Below, in pieces: positions 8,939 to 17,094 of a stretch of 64,000 nucleotides of DNA. The first letter of the stretch is position 1. Each line of letters starts with the position of its first letter. Origin of the DNA: Neoroseomonas eburnea (GTDB taxonomy: Bacteria; Pseudomonadota; Alphaproteobacteria; Acetobacterales; Acetobacteraceae); contig NZ_JAAEDL010000001.1 of the NCBI RefSeq assembly GCF_018129005.1, forward strand, positions 372,001 through 436,000, written 5' to 3'. Both the position numbers and the translations under genes were made by a program. Under the pieces are notes generated by a model. It searched no databases. It saw only the letters and a list, made by a program, of their open reading frames with translations, and was not told where the DNA came from.

Positions 8939-10555
8939 CTACCTCTCATTCCTGTTCCTGGCGTGCCTCAGATGAAAATCCATCCTCCTGGCATAGCTAT
9001 CCCCTTCATATGCCAGAAGTATTTCGGAGTGGCTTATCGCTTCCTCGATCCGGTCCAGCGCCTCCAGCGCAAACACCAATCGGCGCCTGTCCATCAGCCT
9101 TCCTTGGTTTATGTTGTATATATCCGTCAGGTTCGCATCATTTATGCTGCGCTGGACGGGGACGCCCCGATTCCTGTTCAGCGCATGTATTGAATTTCTG
9201 ACCACGAAGCTGACTGCATTTTCATTTATTCTTACCGCTTCTGCATAGTAGTGACGGGCCATATCGAAGGCGTCGAAATCCCCCCTGGAAGAAAACATCC
9301 TCTCGACCCAAACATCCGCGTAGAAATTCGCGAGATTCAGGGCCACTTCCAGGTTGTTCTGCGACAGCCTGCCCGATTGGATATATGCCTCCTCCGCCCG
9401 CTGGAACTCGCCGCGTCGCTCATGGATCAGTCCCTCTGCCATGAAGATCACATGGTTGTTGGCATTGATGGACTTCGCCACGCCGATCTCGCGGATGGCG
9501 TCCTGATATCTATGCATATAGGAATATGCTATTGCCAGATTTATGACGATCTGAAAATTTTTTTCCGAACGATCGAGCGCGGCGATGTAATTACTCTCCG
9601 CCTCTCTGTAGTTTGCCATGGAAAAATATGCGTTTCCTCGATTTGCATAGACATGATAAGATTCATTATTGTATTGTAACGCCCTGTCGAATTCCCGTAT
9701 GGCCGCCTGCGGATCCTGCATTTTCAGCAGATATATAATTCCCTGCAGATTTATCGCCCGCCAGCGTTCCGGCCTTGATATGAGCCTGCTTTCCGCCTCC
9801 CTCGCCAACCTCATCAACTCATCAGGGCTGCGACTCGCATCGGAATACTCCGCCGCTGCGACATGAAATGGAGATATCTCCATCAGGATGCGGACAGCCG
9901 CCCGTCGCAGCGCCTCGTCCAGCGCATCGTCGCCATTGATCTGAACATTGTGTATTCTGTTGCTTCCTTCGGTCATGCGAACGCGCAGGAAGCTGCCGCC
10001 CTCCTGCTCGACGATCTCGCCGAAGATTCGCGGGCGCGGGCGTGCCAGGGCGTGGCGAACCAGTTCCACCACGCCCGAGATCGACATGCCGGTCCCAGGA
10101 ACGCTGAAATCGGGAAAATCCCGCCCCACGCCACCCGCGCGGGGCGCGAGATCGGTCGGCGCACGTCTCTGCAATCCTTCTATTTCGTCCAGAAGGCGCC
10201 GGGCCAATACATCCGATGTGAGCCCGCGGTTCGCCAGGGATGGCGGAACCGATATGGGCTGTATCAACACGACTGTCGTGTCGATTTCGTTCTTCACGAT
10301 CCAGAAGCCCAGCAGCGTCACGGCTGCCAGCAGAACCGCGCCGATCGAAGCGGTGATGAAGGTGGGTATCCGGGCCAGAAATCCTGCCAGCCAGACGATC
10401 GCGTTCCCGATGCCGCGAATGATCGCCTTGACCTTGCTCTTCCATGTCGAAGGTGCCTCCGCCTCTCCGATGGGCGGCGGGGCCGGATCGGGGTGAATGG
10501 TCACCGGGAATTCGACGGGCCATTGCGCCATCGACACAGAAAATCGAATCCCCAT
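8939..10555 (-). CDS. TPR-repeat single-pass membrane protein, probably horizontally acquired
   Basis: A 538-aa protein. Residues 1-60 are presumably cytoplasmic, and one hydrophobic segment (about 64-87) acts as a signal anchor. It is followed by an unassigned domain of about 170 residues with FGEIVEQEGGSFLRVRMTEG. From about residue 260 on, tandem TPR-like helices appear: AIREFDRALQYNNESYHVYANRG, AESNYIAALDRSE and AEEAYIQSGRL (each cited in part). The pattern suits a cell-envelope scaffold or a sensor like the adenylate cyclase-associated TPR proteins; function is unknown. The DNA is clearly AT-richer than its surroundings (24 G+C in the 60 bases 9601-9660) and uses ATA and TAT codons rare elsewhere here, which points to transfer. 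No good ribosome-binding site is visible; M9 at 10531 is an alternative start. Confidence 0.75.
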   Translation of the reverse strand: MGIRFSVSMAQWPVEFPVTIHPDPAPPPIGEAEAPSTWKSKVKAIIRGIGNAIVWLAGFLARIPTFITASIGAVLLAAVTLLGFWIVKNEIDTTVVLIQPISVPPSLANRGLTSDVLARRLLDEIEGLQRRAPTDLAPRAGGVGRDFPDFSVPGTGMSISGVVELVRHALARPRPRIFGEIVEQEGGSFLRVRMTEGSNRIHNVQINGDDALDEALRRAAVRILMEISPFHVAAAEYSDASRSPDELMRLAREAESRLISRPERWRAINLQGIIYLLKMQDPQAAIREFDRALQYNNESYHVYANRGNAYFSMANYREAESNYIAALDRSEKNFQIVINLAIAYSYMHRYQDAIREIGVAKSINANNHVIFMAEGLIHERRGEFQRAEEAYIQSGRLSQNNLEVALNLANFYADVWVERMFSSRGDFDAFDMARHYYAEAVRINENAVSFVVRNSIHALNRNRGVPVQRSINDANLTDIYNINQGRLMDRRRLVFALEALDRIEEAISHSEILLAYEGDSYARRMDFHLRHARNRNER

Positions 10556-10875
10556 GTGCCGCGCAATTCAATTCTTGTCTCACGCACCCAGCGTCCCGGC
10601 CGCCGCCGAACGCCGACAGGGCGAGGACGAATGCGGCGCCACCGGCGGCTGCGGCCAAGCCCTGCCCACCGCCTGGCGATGACGCTGCGGGCGAAGCCGC
10701 CTGCCTCACCGTGCCCGGAACAGCGGCCGGGCATCTCCACCGCAAGCTTGCTGCACCGCACAAAATTCTTGTTGCATCGCACAATGCGGTTCGCTATTTG
10801 TCCCCGTAAGACCTTCGGGGACGAAGGCAACGGGAAGGATCAGCCCCCGACGCACGGCCCCACAGGAGGGTTCCG
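10556..10875. other. divergent intergenic region
   Basis: About 320 bases separate the TPR gene and the DUF1194 gene, which diverge. There is no credible ORF. The left part is still mixed in composition; the right part (10741-10810) is AT-rich and holds two TGC-N3-GCA repeats described separately, so it probably carries the DUF1194 promoter. AGGAGGG at about 10863-10869 is the ribosome-binding site of the DUF1194 gene. Confidence 0.55.
10748..10784. promoter_or_regulatory. twin TGC-N3-GCA operator-like repeats
   Basis: TTGCTGCACCGCACAA (10748-10763) and TTGTTGCATCGCACAA (10769-10784) match at 14 of 16 positions and are phased 21 bases apart, two helical turns. Each contains TGC-N3-GCA. The polyhydroxybutyrate regulator PhaR of Paracoccus and Rhodobacter is reported to bind TGC-rich sites of this general form (recalled, not checked). 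They lie about 90-130 bases upstream of the DUF1194 start. Confidence 0.5.
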
Positions 10876-11625
10876 ATGTCGCGTCTGCTGTCCCGTCGCT
10901 TCATTCTCGCCACCGGCCTCGCCGCCCCGGCGCTGATCCAGGCTCGCAGCGCCAGCGCCTCCGAGGAAGTGGACGTCGAGCTCATCCTCGCCGTCGATGT
11001 CTCCCGCTCCGTCGATACCGAGGAGATGGAGATGCAGATGCGCGGCTATGCCGAGGCCTTCCGTGACCCGCGCCTGGCCGAGGGCATCGCCGGCGGGCCG
11101 CTCGGCGCGATCGCCGTCACCCTCTTCGTCTGGTCCGACTGGAACATCCAGCAGACCCTGGTCCCCTGGATGCGCCTCGACGGCGGGCCGAGCTGCGAGC
11201 GCTTCGCCCGCGCGATCGACGGCGCCTCCCGCGAGACCTACCTCTACACCTCGATCTCCGGCGCGATCGACTACGCCGGCAACCAGTTCGGCCAGCGCTA
11301 TACCGGGCTGCGCCAGGTGGTCGACATCTCGGGCGACGGGGTGAACAATTCCGGCCGACCGCTCGCCGCCGCCCGGGCGGAGGCGCTGGAGAAGGGGATC
11401 GTGCTGAACGGTCTTGCCGTGCTGGACCGCACGCCGCCGCCCTCCACCCTGCTCGCCGGCCTTCCGCCGGTGGACGAATACTACCGCGACGAGGTGATCG
11501 GCGGACCCGGCGCCTTCCTCATGGTCGCCGAGGGATATGAATCCTTCGCCGACGCGGTGCGGCGCAAGCTGATCCGCGAGATCGCCGGCCTGTCCGGGCC
11601 GCTGGTGGAACGCGCGACAGCCTAG
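10876..11625 (+). CDS. exported DUF1194 (von Willebrand A-like) protein
   Basis: A 249-aa protein of the DUF1194 family. The first 29 residues form an export signal with RR and an AxA site (SASA). The domain begins LILAVDVSRSVD, in which D-x-S-x-S matches the MIDAS metal site of von Willebrand A domains. VVDISGDGVNNSG carries a second conserved acidic/Asn-rich loop, typical of this family. Such proteins are probably periplasmic and may bind protein partners through a divalent metal; no specific role is known. A clear AGGAGGG lies 6 bases before the ATG. The gene stands alone, with tandem hairpins after it and a possible double operator before it. Confidence 0.9.
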   Translation: MSRLLSRRFILATGLAAPALIQARSASASEEVDVELILAVDVSRSVDTEEMEMQMRGYAEAFRDPRLAEGIAGGPLGAIAVTLFVWSDWNIQQTLVPWMRLDGGPSCERFARAIDGASRETYLYTSISGAIDYAGNQFGQRYTGLRQVVDISGDGVNNSGRPLAAARAEALEKGIVLNGLAVLDRTPPPSTLLAGLPPVDEYYRDEVIGGPGAFLMVAEGYESFADAVRRKLIREIAGLSGPLVERATA

Positions 11626-11662
11626 AGCGGTTTCCGTTCGCCTTGGCTCACGGCAACCGCTC
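11625..11662. terminator. hairpin directly after the DUF1194 stop
   Basis: GAGCGGTT (11625-11632) pairs with AACCGCTC (11655-11662), and an inner CCGT/ACGG pair extends the stem. The first arm begins in the TAG stop codon. It is the first of two consecutive hairpins before the next gene and may be part of an intergenic repeat family. Confidence 0.5.
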
Positions 11663-11681
11663 CAGCCTTCTGCTTTCGCGA

Positions 11682-11726
11682 GCATCTTCACCCGATCAGG
11701 TCGACAATCTGATCGGGTGAAGATGC
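11682..11726. terminator. perfect 18-bp inverted repeat
   Basis: GCATCTTCACCCGATCAG (11682-11699) and its exact reverse complement (11709-11726) flank a 9-base loop. The stem is long and perfect but lacks a T-run, so it may be a terminator, an mRNA processing site or a mobile palindromic repeat. It lies in the 274 bases between the DUF1194 gene and the flavin reductase-like operon. Confidence 0.6.
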
Positions 11727-11899
11727 CCCCGACAACAGGAGGCTGGCGTGGCTGCGGTGAGCCCGGTCGAACGGGGACCGCTCCGGGCCGCGCCCCGCAC
11801 GGGGGGGCTTGCGCCGCCGCGGCGGCACGCCATACCGGCGGTGATGACCCAGATTGCCACCATCATCGGGGGCAGGCCGGCCTCCCGCCGCCCGCCCGC

Positions 11900-12475
11900 A
11901 TGACCCCGCCCCCCGAACGGGTCGAGGACGCCCTCGCTGATGCCTTCGCGCGGCTGTCGCGCGGCGCGGCCGACAGCGGCAGCCCCTTCCACACCCCGGC
12001 GCTGGCGACGCTCGGCCTGGACGGCGCACCGAACCTGCGCACCGTCGTGCTGCGTGCCGTCGATCCGGTCGCGCGCAGGCTGCGAATCCATACCGACCGG
12101 CGCAGCGCCAAGGCCGCCGAGATCCTCCGCGATGGACGCGCGATGCTGCATGGTTACGATCCCTCCGCGCTGGTCCAGATCCGGCTCTCCGGCCACGCGA
12201 CCCTGCATCTGGAGGACGACATCGCCGAGGCCGCCTGGGCCGACAGCCGGGAGACGAGCCGCATGCTCTACGCCGCCGGGCACGCCCCCGGCACCCCCCT
12301 CCCCGCGCCGCCGCAAGCGCCGAGCGACGCCGAGGCGGGCCGCGCCAACTTCGCCGCCGTCACGCTGCGGATCGAGACGCTCGACTGGCTGCTGCTGGCC
12401 CCCGCCGGCCATTGCCGCGCGCGCTTCGCCTGGGGGACGGACGGGGCGCTCGCCGCCGGCTGGATCGCGCCATGA
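11900..12475 (+). CDS. pyridoxamine 5'-phosphate oxidase-family FMN protein
   Basis: A 191-aa split-barrel flavin-binding protein of the Alr4036/PNPOx type. It shows TPALATLGLDGAPNLRTVVLR followed by IHTDRRSAKAAEI (cited in part), the FMN phosphate-binding pattern of PNPOx proteins, and ends with a short version of the family's C-terminal RFAW-W region. The lack of the full PdxH signature suggests a general FMN reductase or oxidase rather than pyridoxal phosphate synthesis. The start at 11900 is uncertain because no good ribosome-binding site is visible. The stop overlaps the DUF3253 start by four bases, making this the first gene of a four-gene coupled operon. Confidence 0.8.
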   Translation: MTPPPERVEDALADAFARLSRGAADSGSPFHTPALATLGLDGAPNLRTVVLRAVDPVARRLRIHTDRRSAKAAEILRDGRAMLHGYDPSALVQIRLSGHATLHLEDDIAEAAWADSRETSRMLYAAGHAPGTPLPAPPQAPSDAEAGRANFAAVTLRIETLDWLLLAPAGHCRARFAWGTDGALAAGWIAP

Positions 12476-12720
12476 GCGAGCCTGCCATCCGCGAGGCCAT
12501 CCTCGCCCAGGCCGCCGCGTGCGGGGCCGGGAAGAGCATCTGCCCCTCCGACGTCGCCCGCGCCCTCGCACCCGAGCAGTGGCGGCCGTTGATGACGCGC
12601 GTGCGCCGGGAAGCGATCCTGCTGGCGCGCGAAGGCCGGCTCGACATCCTGCGCAAGGGCAAGCCGGTGGATCCCGCCGAGGAGATCCGCGGCGTGATCC
12701 GACTGAGGATCCGGCCGTGA
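12472..12720 (+). CDS. DUF3253 family small protein
   Basis: An 82-aa protein beginning MSEPAIREAILAQAAACGAG. The pattern ICPSDVARAL, WRPLMTRVRREAILLAREG, and a C-terminal RLDILRKGKPVDP with an RGVIRLR strand matches DUF3253, a small winged-helix-like family of unknown role often encoded beside S-adenosylmethionine or flavin proteins (family knowledge). The ATG at 12472 lies inside the last codons of the flavin protein (ATGA), and its own stop overlaps the GTG of the DUF1499 gene, so translation is coupled on both sides. It could bind DNA, but no evidence is available. Confidence 0.85.
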   Translation: MSEPAIREAILAQAAACGAGKSICPSDVARALAPEQWRPLMTRVRREAILLAREGRLDILRKGKPVDPAEEIRGVIRLRIRP

Positions 12721-13157
12721 TCTCCATGCTGTTCTCGCGCGGCGCCGATGGCGTGCCGGCGCCGTCGCCGCTCGATTTCGCGACCCTGGCCCTGCCGGCC
12801 ACCCCCAACACCTGCCTGCTGACGCCGAGCACGGCGCCGGGCGCGGGCCACCTGCACCGCGACCCATTCCCCGTGCCGGTCGACGACGCCTTCGCCGCCA
12901 TCCGCGCGGTCGCAGCCGCCCAGCCGCGCACCTTTCCGCTCGCCGACTACCCGGAGCGTCGCCAGGCGCAATGGGTCGTGCGCTCGCGGCTGATGAACTA
13001 CCCCGACATCGTGGTGGCCGAGGTCGCGCCCGCCGGCGACGGCACCGGCCTCTGGCTCTATTCCCGCAGCCTGATCGGACGGTCGGATTTCGGGGTGAAC
13101 CGGGCGCGCGTGCTGGCGTGGCTGACGGAATTCGAGGCGCGGCTGCGCCGCGGTTGA
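12717..13157 (+). CDS. DUF1499 family protein
   Basis: A 146-aa protein of the DUF1499 family. The conserved start of the domain, LALPATPNTCLLTP, is present, followed by VDDAFAAIRAVAAA, a central YPERRQAQWVVRSRLMNYPDIV and the closing LWLYSRSLIGRSDFGVNRARV (cited in part), as in the family. Many relatives carry an N-terminal membrane segment or lipobox; this one appears soluble. GTG at 12717 overlaps the preceding TGA by four bases and is preferred; ATG at 12726 is an alternative. The next gene, an ABC exporter, begins 10 bases on. Function is unknown. Confidence 0.85.
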   Translation: MISMLFSRGADGVPAPSPLDFATLALPATPNTCLLTPSTAPGAGHLHRDPFPVPVDDAFAAIRAVAAAQPRTFPLADYPERRQAQWVVRSRLMNYPDIVVAEVAPAGDGTGLWLYSRSLIGRSDFGVNRARVLAWLTEFEARLRRG

Positions 13158-13167
13158 GGAGACAAGC

Positions 13168-14943
13168 ATGCGCCGCCTCGGTCCCTTCCTGCGCGACGCC
13201 TGGGCGCTCGCCCGGCCCTACTGGTCCAGCGAGGATCGCTGGCGCGCACGCGGGCTGCTCGCCGTCGTCGTCGCGCTGAACCTTTCGCTGGTCGGCATGA
13301 CGGTGCTGCTGACCTACTGGCAGCGCGCCTTCTACAACACGCTCGAGGCCAAGGACTGGGACGGCTTCATCGCCCTGCTCTTCACCTGGCACACCACCGA
13401 GGCGGAAGGCTGGCTGCCCGGCTTCTCCATCGTCGCGGCGGCCTACATCCTGATCGCGGTCTATCAGCTCTATCTGCGCCAGGCGCTGCAGATCCGCTGG
13501 CGGCGCTGGCTGACCGAGATCTACCTGACGCAATGGCTGGAAGGCCGTGCCTATTACCGCATGGCGCTGACCGACCCGGTGACCGACAACCCGGACCAGC
13601 GCATCGCGGAAGACGCGCGCATGTTCGTGGACGACACGCTCTCGCTCGGCCTCGGGCTGATGAACTCGGTCGTGACGCTGGCCTCCTTCATCATCGTGCT
13701 GTGGTCGCTCTCGGGGCCGCTGAACGTGCTGGGCGTCGAGATCCCGGGCTATATGGTGTGGGTGGCGCTGATCTATGCCCTGCTCGGCACCTGGCTCGCG
13801 CATCTCATCGGGCGGCCGCTGATCGCGCTGAACTTCACCCAGCAGAAGGTCGAGGCGGATTTCCGCTTCGCCCTGGTGCGCTTCCGCGAGAACAGCGAAG
13901 GCATCGCCCTCTATGGCGGCGAGGCCGACGAGCAGCGCGGCCTGACGCAGCGCTTCCGCGCGCTGATGGAGAACTGGTGGGCGATCATGACGGCCACCAA
14001 GCGGCTCACCTTCTTCACCGCGGGCTATACGCAGGTGGCGATCGTCTTCCCCATCGTGGTGGCGGCGCCGGCCTATTTCGCCGGGCGCATCCCGCTCGGC
14101 GGGCTGATCCAGACCTCCTCCGCCTTCGGGCAGGTGCAGGGCGCGCTGTCCTGGTTCGTCGACAACTACGCGCGGCTGACCGAATGGCGCGCGACGGTGG
14201 AGCGCCTCACCGGCTTCACCCGCGCGGTCCGCGCGGCACGCGGCGCCGATGCGGGGCCGGTCGTGGCGAAGGGCACGGCGCCCGCGCTGTCGCTGCGCGG
14301 CGTGACGCTGGAACTGCCGGACGGGCGCGTGCTGCTCGACCGCGGGGAGGCAGAGATCGCGCCAGGCGAGGCGGTGGTGATCACCGGCGCCTCGGGCTCC
14401 GGCAAGTCGACCCTGTTCCGCGCCATCGCCGGCATCTGGCCCTTCGGCAGCGGACGCATCGACCTGCCGGCCACCGGCCGCGCGCTGTTCCTGCCGCAGC
14501 GGCCCTATATCCCGCTCGGCACGCTCAAGCGGGCGGTCTGCTACCCGGAGGACGAGGCCGGCTTCACCGACGCGGCGGTGGCCGAGGCGCTGGAGGCAGC
14601 CGAACTCGGCCATCTCATGTCCCGGCTGCACGAGGCCGATGCCTGGGACAAGCGGCTCTCGGGCGGGGAACAGCAGCGCATCGCGCTCGCCCGCGCGCTG
14701 CTGCTGAAGCCGGACTGGCTGTTCCTGGACGAGGCGACGGCGAGCCTCGATCCGGGGGCCGAGGAACGGCTCTATCGGCGGCTGAAGGAAAGGCTGCCGG
14801 GCACGGCGCTGATCTCCATCGCACACCGCCCGGCGGTGGCGAGGTTCCACGGCCGCGCGATGAGGATCGAAGGGCAGAAGCTGAAGGTCGGGGGAGGAGA
14901 ACCTCCCCCGAACCCCCTCCCTTCTCTTTCACCTGGAGACTGA
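13168..14943 (+). CDS. SbmA/YddA-type ABC exporter, fused permease and ATPase
   Basis: A 591-aa half transporter. Residues 1-300 form the ABC_membrane_2-type domain with about six hydrophobic segments and the family sequences YWQRAFYNTLEAKDW, DNPDQRIAED and FRENSEGIALYGGE. The ATPase domain has Walker A GASGSGKST (about 408-416), the signature LSGGEQQR (about 497-504) and Walker B WLFLDEATAS (about 518-527). Relatives (YddA, BacA-related, peroxisomal ABCD) move peptides, vitamin B12 or acyl-CoA-like compounds. A GAGGAGA ribosome-binding site supports the start. The last 15-20 residues (GGGEPPPNPLPSLSP) are encoded by the intergenic inverted repeat and are probably not conserved. Confidence 0.9.
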   Translation: MRRLGPFLRDAWALARPYWSSEDRWRARGLLAVVVALNLSLVGMTVLLTYWQRAFYNTLEAKDWDGFIALLFTWHTTEAEGWLPGFSIVAAAYILIAVYQLYLRQALQIRWRRWLTEIYLTQWLEGRAYYRMALTDPVTDNPDQRIAEDARMFVDDTLSLGLGLMNSVVTLASFIIVLWSLSGPLNVLGVEIPGYMVWVALIYALLGTWLAHLIGRPLIALNFTQQKVEADFRFALVRFRENSEGIALYGGEADEQRGLTQRFRALMENWWAIMTATKRLTFFTAGYTQVAIVFPIVVAAPAYFAGRIPLGGLIQTSSAFGQVQGALSWFVDNYARLTEWRATVERLTGFTRAVRAARGADAGPVVAKGTAPALSLRGVTLELPDGRVLLDRGEAEIAPGEAVVITGASGSGKSTLFRAIAGIWPFGSGRIDLPATGRALFLPQRPYIPLGTLKRAVCYPEDEAGFTDAAVAEALEAAELGHLMSRLHEADAWDKRLSGGEQQRIALARALLLKPDWLFLDEATASLDPGAEERLYRRLKERLPGTALISIAHRPAVARFHGRAMRIEGQKLKVGGGEPPPNPLPSLSPGD

Positions 14944-15003
14944 CCTTCGAAGTCAGCTCCCAGGTGACAAGGAAGGTTGAGGGGGGTCCGGGGGGAGAAG
15001 TTC
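14895..15003. terminator. large bidirectional hairpin between convergent genes
   Basis: A core stem (ACCTG 14931-14935 with CAGGT 14961-14965, then CTGAC 14940-14944 with GTCAG 14952-14956, loop CTTCGAA) is flanked by long imperfect arms of C-runs on the left and G-runs on the right. It covers the end of the ABC exporter gene and the space before the convergent TctC gene. Its size suggests a terminator for both genes or a palindromic intergenic repeat. Confidence 0.6.
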
Positions 15004-15023
15004 CCTTCTCCCCCCCGCCTTCT

Positions 15024-16010
15024 TCAATCCACCGTGGCCCCGGACCGCCGCACCACCTCCGCCCAGCGCGCCACGTCCGCCCGCTGCGTCTCGCGGAACT
15101 GCTCCGGCGTATTCGGCGCGGCCGGCGGGCTGATCGCCTGGTTCTCGACCAGCCAGGCGCGGAACTCGGGCGTCGAGATGATGCGGTTCACCTCGGTGTT
15201 CATCCGCCGCACGATCGGCTCGGGCAGGTTCGCCGGACCGAGGATGCCGTACCAGGTCGAGGTGTCCATCGCCGGCAGGCCGCAGGCCTCGGCGACGGTC
15301 GGCACCTCCGGCAGGGCAGCGAGGCGTTCCCGCGTCAGCACGAAGAGCGGGCGGACCTGGCCCTGGCGGATCGGCCCCATGGCGGCGCCGGTCTGGTTGA
15401 AGAACAGGTCGGTGTCGCCGGCGAGCAGCGACGCGACCGCGCCGGGCTGACCACGGAAGGGCACGTGCAGCAGTTCGAGCCGGGCGGCGGTCGCGAATTG
15501 CGCGCCGGCAAGATGCGTCGATGCGCCGTTGCCCGTCGAGGCGTAGGACAGCGCCTGCGGCCGCGCGCGCGCCGCGGTCAGCACATCCTGGCAGGACCGC
15601 AGGTTCGGCCGCTTCTCCGGGTTCACGAGCAGCACGTTCGGCACGTCCCCGAGCAGGACGACAGGCGTGAAGTCGCGCATCACGTCGAACGGCAGGTTGC
15701 GGTACAGCGCCGCGTTGATCGCGTGCGTCCCGGCCGTGCCGAAGTAGAAGGTGTAGCCGTCCGGCCGCGCCTTCGCGACGTAGTCCGACCCGATATTGCC
15801 GCCGGCACCGGTGCGGTTGTCCACCACCACCGGCTGGCCCAGGGCGCGGGACAGCGGCTCGGCGAGGCGCCGGGCGTAGATGTCCGTCCCCGCGCCGTTC
15901 GGGAAGCCGCCCATCAGGGTGACGGGCCGGCTCGGCCAGGCGTCCTGCGCGAGGGCCGGCAGGGAAGTGGCGGCAGCAATCGCCGCGGCGAAAAGGGTAC
16001 GACGCATCAT
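15024..16010 (-). CDS. tripartite tricarboxylate transporter binding protein (Bug/TctC family)
   Basis: A 328-aa periplasmic binding protein. A signal peptide ends at about residue 21 (LPALAQ). The mature start WPSRPVTLMGGFPNGAGTD is the family's first ligand loop, followed by NRTGAGGNIGSDYVAKARPDGY and DFTPVVLLGDVPNVLLVNP (cited in part). Bug proteins capture carboxylates, amino acids or aromatic acids for TctAB or as stand-alone sensors. No TctA or TctB gene lies nearby, so this is an orphan, as is common in this bacterial group. AAGGAGA precedes the ATG at 16010. It diverges from the racemase-like gene, with 66 bases between starts. Confidence 0.92.
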   Translation of the reverse strand: MMRRTLFAAAIAAATSLPALAQDAWPSRPVTLMGGFPNGAGTDIYARRLAEPLSRALGQPVVVDNRTGAGGNIGSDYVAKARPDGYTFYFGTAGTHAINAALYRNLPFDVMRDFTPVVLLGDVPNVLLVNPEKRPNLRSCQDVLTAARARPQALSYASTGNGASTHLAGAQFATAARLELLHVPFRGQPGAVASLLAGDTDLFFNQTGAAMGPIRQGQVRPLFVLTRERLAALPEVPTVAEACGLPAMDTSTWYGILGPANLPEPIVRRMNTEVNRIISTPEFRAWLVENQAISPPAAPNTPEQFRETQRADVARWAEVVRRSGATVD

Positions 16011-16076
16011 GATCCCGGTCTCCTTGTATGACGTGCGGCTGGGCCGGCATGCGCGAAGGCGCTAGGCTGCCCGGCC

Positions 16077-16826
16077 ATGAACGTCTCCTCCCCGGCCCCG
16101 AACCTCGCGCGGATCGCGCGCGGCGGGAAGTCCATCTATGGCGCGCCGCTCGGCATCCTCATGCTCGAGGCGCGCTTCCCCCGCATCCCCGGCGACATGG
16201 GGAATGGCGAAACCTGGCCCTTCCCGGTGCTGTTCCGCGTGGTGCGCGGGGCGACGCCGGAGAAGGTCGTTCTGAATGGCGCGCGCGGCCTGCTGCCGGA
16301 ATTCATCGCCGCAGCGCAGGACCTGGTCGATCTCGGTGCCGAGGCGATCACCACCAACTGCGGCTTCCTCTCCCTGTTCCAGAAGGAGCTGGCGGCGGCG
16401 GTCGGCGTGCCGGTGGCGACCTCCTCCCTCATGCAGGTGCCCTGGGTGCAGGCGACGCTGCCGCCCGGAAAGCGCGTCGGCGTGGTGACGGTGAGCAAGG
16501 GGGCCCTCACGCCGGCGCACCTGGAGGCGGCCGGCGTGCCGCTCGACACCCCGGTCATGGGCACGGAGGGCGGTCGCGAATTCTTCCGCGTGCTGATCTC
16601 CGCGGCGAAGAACGACCTCGACGTGGCGCTCGCCGAGCAGGACATCCTGGACGCCGGGCGCGCGCTGGTGGCGGCGCATCCGGAGGTCGGCGCGATCGTG
16701 CTGGAATGCACCAACATGCCGCCCTATGCGGCAGCACTGCAGGCGGCGGTCGGGCTGCCGGTCTACGACATCTACTCGATGGTTTCGTATTTCCACGCCG
16801 GGCTGCGGCCGCGGTCTTTTGGTTGA
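16077..16826 (+). CDS. aspartate/glutamate racemase-like protein
   Basis: A 249-aa protein of the Asp/Glu/hydantoin racemase superfamily. The two expected catalytic cysteines are C95 in ITTNCGF and C211 in LECTNMPPY. The start PLGILMLEARFPRIPGDMGN is typical of the branch that includes arylmalonate decarboxylase-like and uncharacterised racemase proteins, not MurI. The substrate is unknown. It diverges from an orphan TctC gene, a pairing that could link uptake and isomerisation of a dicarboxylate (inference). No clear ribosome-binding site is present. Confidence 0.85.
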   Translation: MNVSSPAPNLARIARGGKSIYGAPLGILMLEARFPRIPGDMGNGETWPFPVLFRVVRGATPEKVVLNGARGLLPEFIAAAQDLVDLGAEAITTNCGFLSLFQKELAAAVGVPVATSSLMQVPWVQATLPPGKRVGVVTVSKGALTPAHLEAAGVPLDTPVMGTEGGREFFRVLISAAKNDLDVALAEQDILDAGRALVAAHPEVGAIVLECTNMPPYAAALQAAVGLPVYDIYSMVSYFHAGLRPRSFG

Positions 16827-16870
16827 GCCCTCGGGCACCGCGCATCCGCGCGGCTTGGCTTCGCGGCCGC

Positions 16871-17054
16871 GGGGCGCGCCGGCGGCGGCTGACGGTGGTG
16901 CGCGGTCGCGCTGTGCGCTCCCGGCTCGAGGCGGGGCCTCGGGCCGAAGGCGGGCCTGCCTCGAAGGCTGACGCGGTTCGTCCACCCGATGGGTGTCGCG
17001 CGTCCGGGGCGCTCCGACGGCAGCCGACGGGCGCGCGCGGTCGGACCGCGCGCG
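16871..17054. repeat. diverged direct repeat in GC-rich spacer
   Basis: A segment starting GGGGCGC at 16871 recurs, with changes, starting at 17006 (135 bases later); I match about three quarters of 49 aligned positions by eye. Both lie in the 268-base spacer between the racemase-like gene and flagellin, which otherwise holds nothing recognisable. Confidence 0.4.
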
Positions 17055-17094
17055 CCCGGCGAGCCGGCAGCGCGCCGCCATGCGCCGACGCGGC

